Of a stretch of 64,000 nt of DNA, positions 63,008 through 64,000 are shown in pieces. The notes beneath the pieces are model-generated. The model made no database searches and was not told the DNA's origin. It worked only from the letters and a program-made list of their open reading frames with translations. The stretch covers positions 1-64,000 of the forward strand of contig JAEXAI010000002.1 of NCBI GenBank assembly GCA_023394615.1, given 5' to 3'. Within the stretch, counting starts at the first letter, position 1, and each line of letters starts with the position of its first letter. Position numbers and translations under genes: made by a program. This DNA comes from Actinomycetes bacterium. Its GTDB lineage: Bacteria; Actinomycetota; Coriobacteriia; Coriobacteriales; Eggerthellaceae.

Positions 63008-64000
63008 CTACATTGCCTGACGCTGCTGATTATTCCTTTGCAGCTGATTGTCGTTGTTGCTCGTGCCCGTTCGCGCTAAATCAAGCAGCTCTTGTTGGGA
63101 GTGGACGTCGCATTTCACGAATATCCTGCGCACGTGGGCGTGGACGGTGTTCAATGAGATTATAAGTTCGTCGCGAATATAAGGGCGGGTTCTGCCCGCG
63201 AGAAGAAGGGCAGCCACCTCGGTTTCTCTATCGGTGAGCCCGTAGGTTTTCTGCAAATCAAAGGCTTGGTCTGCGAACAGCGCATCAAGCTCGTCTTGCG
63301 CGATGGCGGCAACGGGCTGCGTGCCGGTTGCCGTGCTTTGATCGTGTGTGGTGCGTGCGGCGGGCATGCGATTGAAGTACCACCGCGGATTGAAACCAAC
63401 CAACATGGACACGGCAAGTACCACGGTCATAATCACCAGCGAAACGGCAGCGAACGGAAGCGTGTCGATGCGTGCTAGAACGTATATGCTCACAGTGAAG
63501 CCGACGAAAATGCCGGCGCCCTGCGCGGCGATGATGCCCAAAGCCATCACGATGGGTGATTCCTTTGTACGTCGCAGGTACTTCGGGGCGGCCATCCAAC
63601 ACCCCAGCTGCACACCGAACATGCCGATGAAGTTGACGGCGTATGCGATTGTTCGAATCGTCTGGTCTTGGTATCCCAGAAAATAAACCACATAGCTCAA
63701 CATGAACAGCGGCAAGGGCCAGCGGATGATGAGCGTGAAGTTCACGTGTCGCGACACTTTGATGCATGAGAGGAACAAAATCGATGCAATAACGCAGGAT
63801 CCAAAAAACGGTATGAGGAAATGCAGGTAACGATCGCCAATTTCTTCGGGTGTGGAAATAACGCGGAAGTAAGCGATCTGGAACCAAAGAAAGCCGATAA
63901 GTACCAAAAGCGACGCGTATTCGCGCAGCGAGGAATGTTTTTCTTCGACGGTGGTCCGCAGGTTCTCATCGAGGCTCGCGGACGTTGATTTCAATGCATA
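63008..64000 (-). CDS. LuxR-family membrane regulator, N-terminus outside window
   Basis: At least 330 residues are visible: about seven hydrophobic helices (LLVLIGFLWFQIAYF onwards), a linker, and a LuxR helix-turn-helix (YGLTDRETEVAALLLAG, ISLNTVHAHVRRIFVK). The frame is still open at position 64000, and related regulators have about 12 helices, so the beginning is probably missing. The Gln/Asn-rich end (NNDNQLQRNNQQRQ) is unusual. Target unknown. Confidence 0.88.
   Translation of the reverse strand, partial: YALKSTSASLDENLRTTVEEKHSSLREYASLLVLIGFLWFQIAYFRVISTPEEIGDRYLHFLIPFFGSCVIASILFLSCIKVSRHVNFTLIIRWPLPLFMLSYVVYFLGYQDQTIRTIAYAVNFIGMFGVQLGCWMAAPKYLRRTKESPIVMALGIIAAQGAGIFVGFTVSIYVLARIDTLPFAAVSLVIMTVVLAVSMLVGFNPRWYFNRMPAARTTHDQSTATGTQPVAAIAQDELDALFADQAFDLQKTYGLTDRETEVAALLLAGRTRPYIRDELIISLNTVHAHVRRIFVKCDVHSQQELLDLARTGTSNNDNQLQRNNQQRQAM

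Noticed and set aside
1..64000. CRISPR array, tRNA genes or prophage
   Set aside because: No regularly spaced identical repeats, no cloverleaf-like sequences recognised by eye, and no phage or integrase genes. A covariance-model tRNA scan would be decisive.

Overview
The window looks like a chromosomal segment of an anaerobic actinobacterium of the class Coriobacteriia, most likely family Eggerthellaceae. The grounds are several regulators that join a multi-spanning membrane domain to a C-terminal LuxR helix-turn-helix, a Tat-exported flavoprotein reductase paired with a multihaem cytochrome, a polysulfide-reductase-like molybdoenzyme operon, two oxygen-sensitive class III ribonucleotide reductases, and an arginine deiminase/antiporter pair. 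Base composition looks moderate (roughly half G+C by eye), low for the family. A Cryptobacterium- or Slackia-like organism is a reasonable guess, but this is inference. I see no transposase, integrase, CRISPR array or tRNA gene.

Layout. 1-8.2 kb: the 3' part of a 5S rRNA, a HEAT-like protein, icd-acnA (oxidative TCA arm towards 2-oxoglutarate), an unknown membrane protein, and rplJ-rplL behind an L10 leader. 8.2-14.3 kb (minus strand): nrdG-nrdD preceded by paired NrdR-like boxes, then a 2-hydroxyacyl-CoA-dehydratase-like pair in which the ATPase activator is fused to a half dehydratase subunit. 14.4-19.4 kb: PAP2 phosphatase, AlkA-like glycosylase, a palindromic element beside a beheaded ABC ATPase, its permease, a GyrI-like gene remnant, a threonine-aldolase-like enzyme and an alpha/beta hydrolase. 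19.5-23.4 kb: a respiratory module (pentahaem cytochrome, Tat flavoprotein, LuxR regulator). 23.6-28.5 kb: a second class III RNR system with a diguanylate cyclase between activase and reductase, and a redoxin domain fused to the reductase. 28.6-35 kb: Mo/FeS/NrfD enzyme with its TorD chaperone, divergent from a LuxR regulator. 35-44.7 kb: a 199-bp palindrome, a Mbeg1-like hydrolase, K+ and ClC channels, a flippase-like protein and a giant REC-GGDEF-EAL-PAS-GGDEF protein. 44.8-51.6 kb: TcdA, TatD hydrolase, a hybrid histidine kinase, bacterial Elp3 and a divergent Trm9-like methyltransferase. 51.6-58.2 kb: repeat-rich spacer, small genes, the arginine deiminase/antiporter pair and its divergent LuxR regulator. 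58.4-64 kb: CmpB-like and Pr6Pr-like membrane proteins, an MBL hydrolase, a SEC-C protein and a fourth LuxR regulator cut by the window end.

How it fits together. Energy comes from arginine via the deiminase route and from anaerobic respiration through exported reductases, each reductase or catabolic operon next to its own membrane-linked LuxR regulator. dNTPs are made without oxygen by two different class III reductases that appear to share NrdR control. The most interesting leads are: Elp3 next to a Trm9-like methyltransferase (a possible bacterial route to mcm5U34 in tRNA); the NrdD-redoxin fusion with tandem NrdR boxes; the activase fused to a dehydratase half-subunit; and four unrelated palindromic elements in intergenic DNA.
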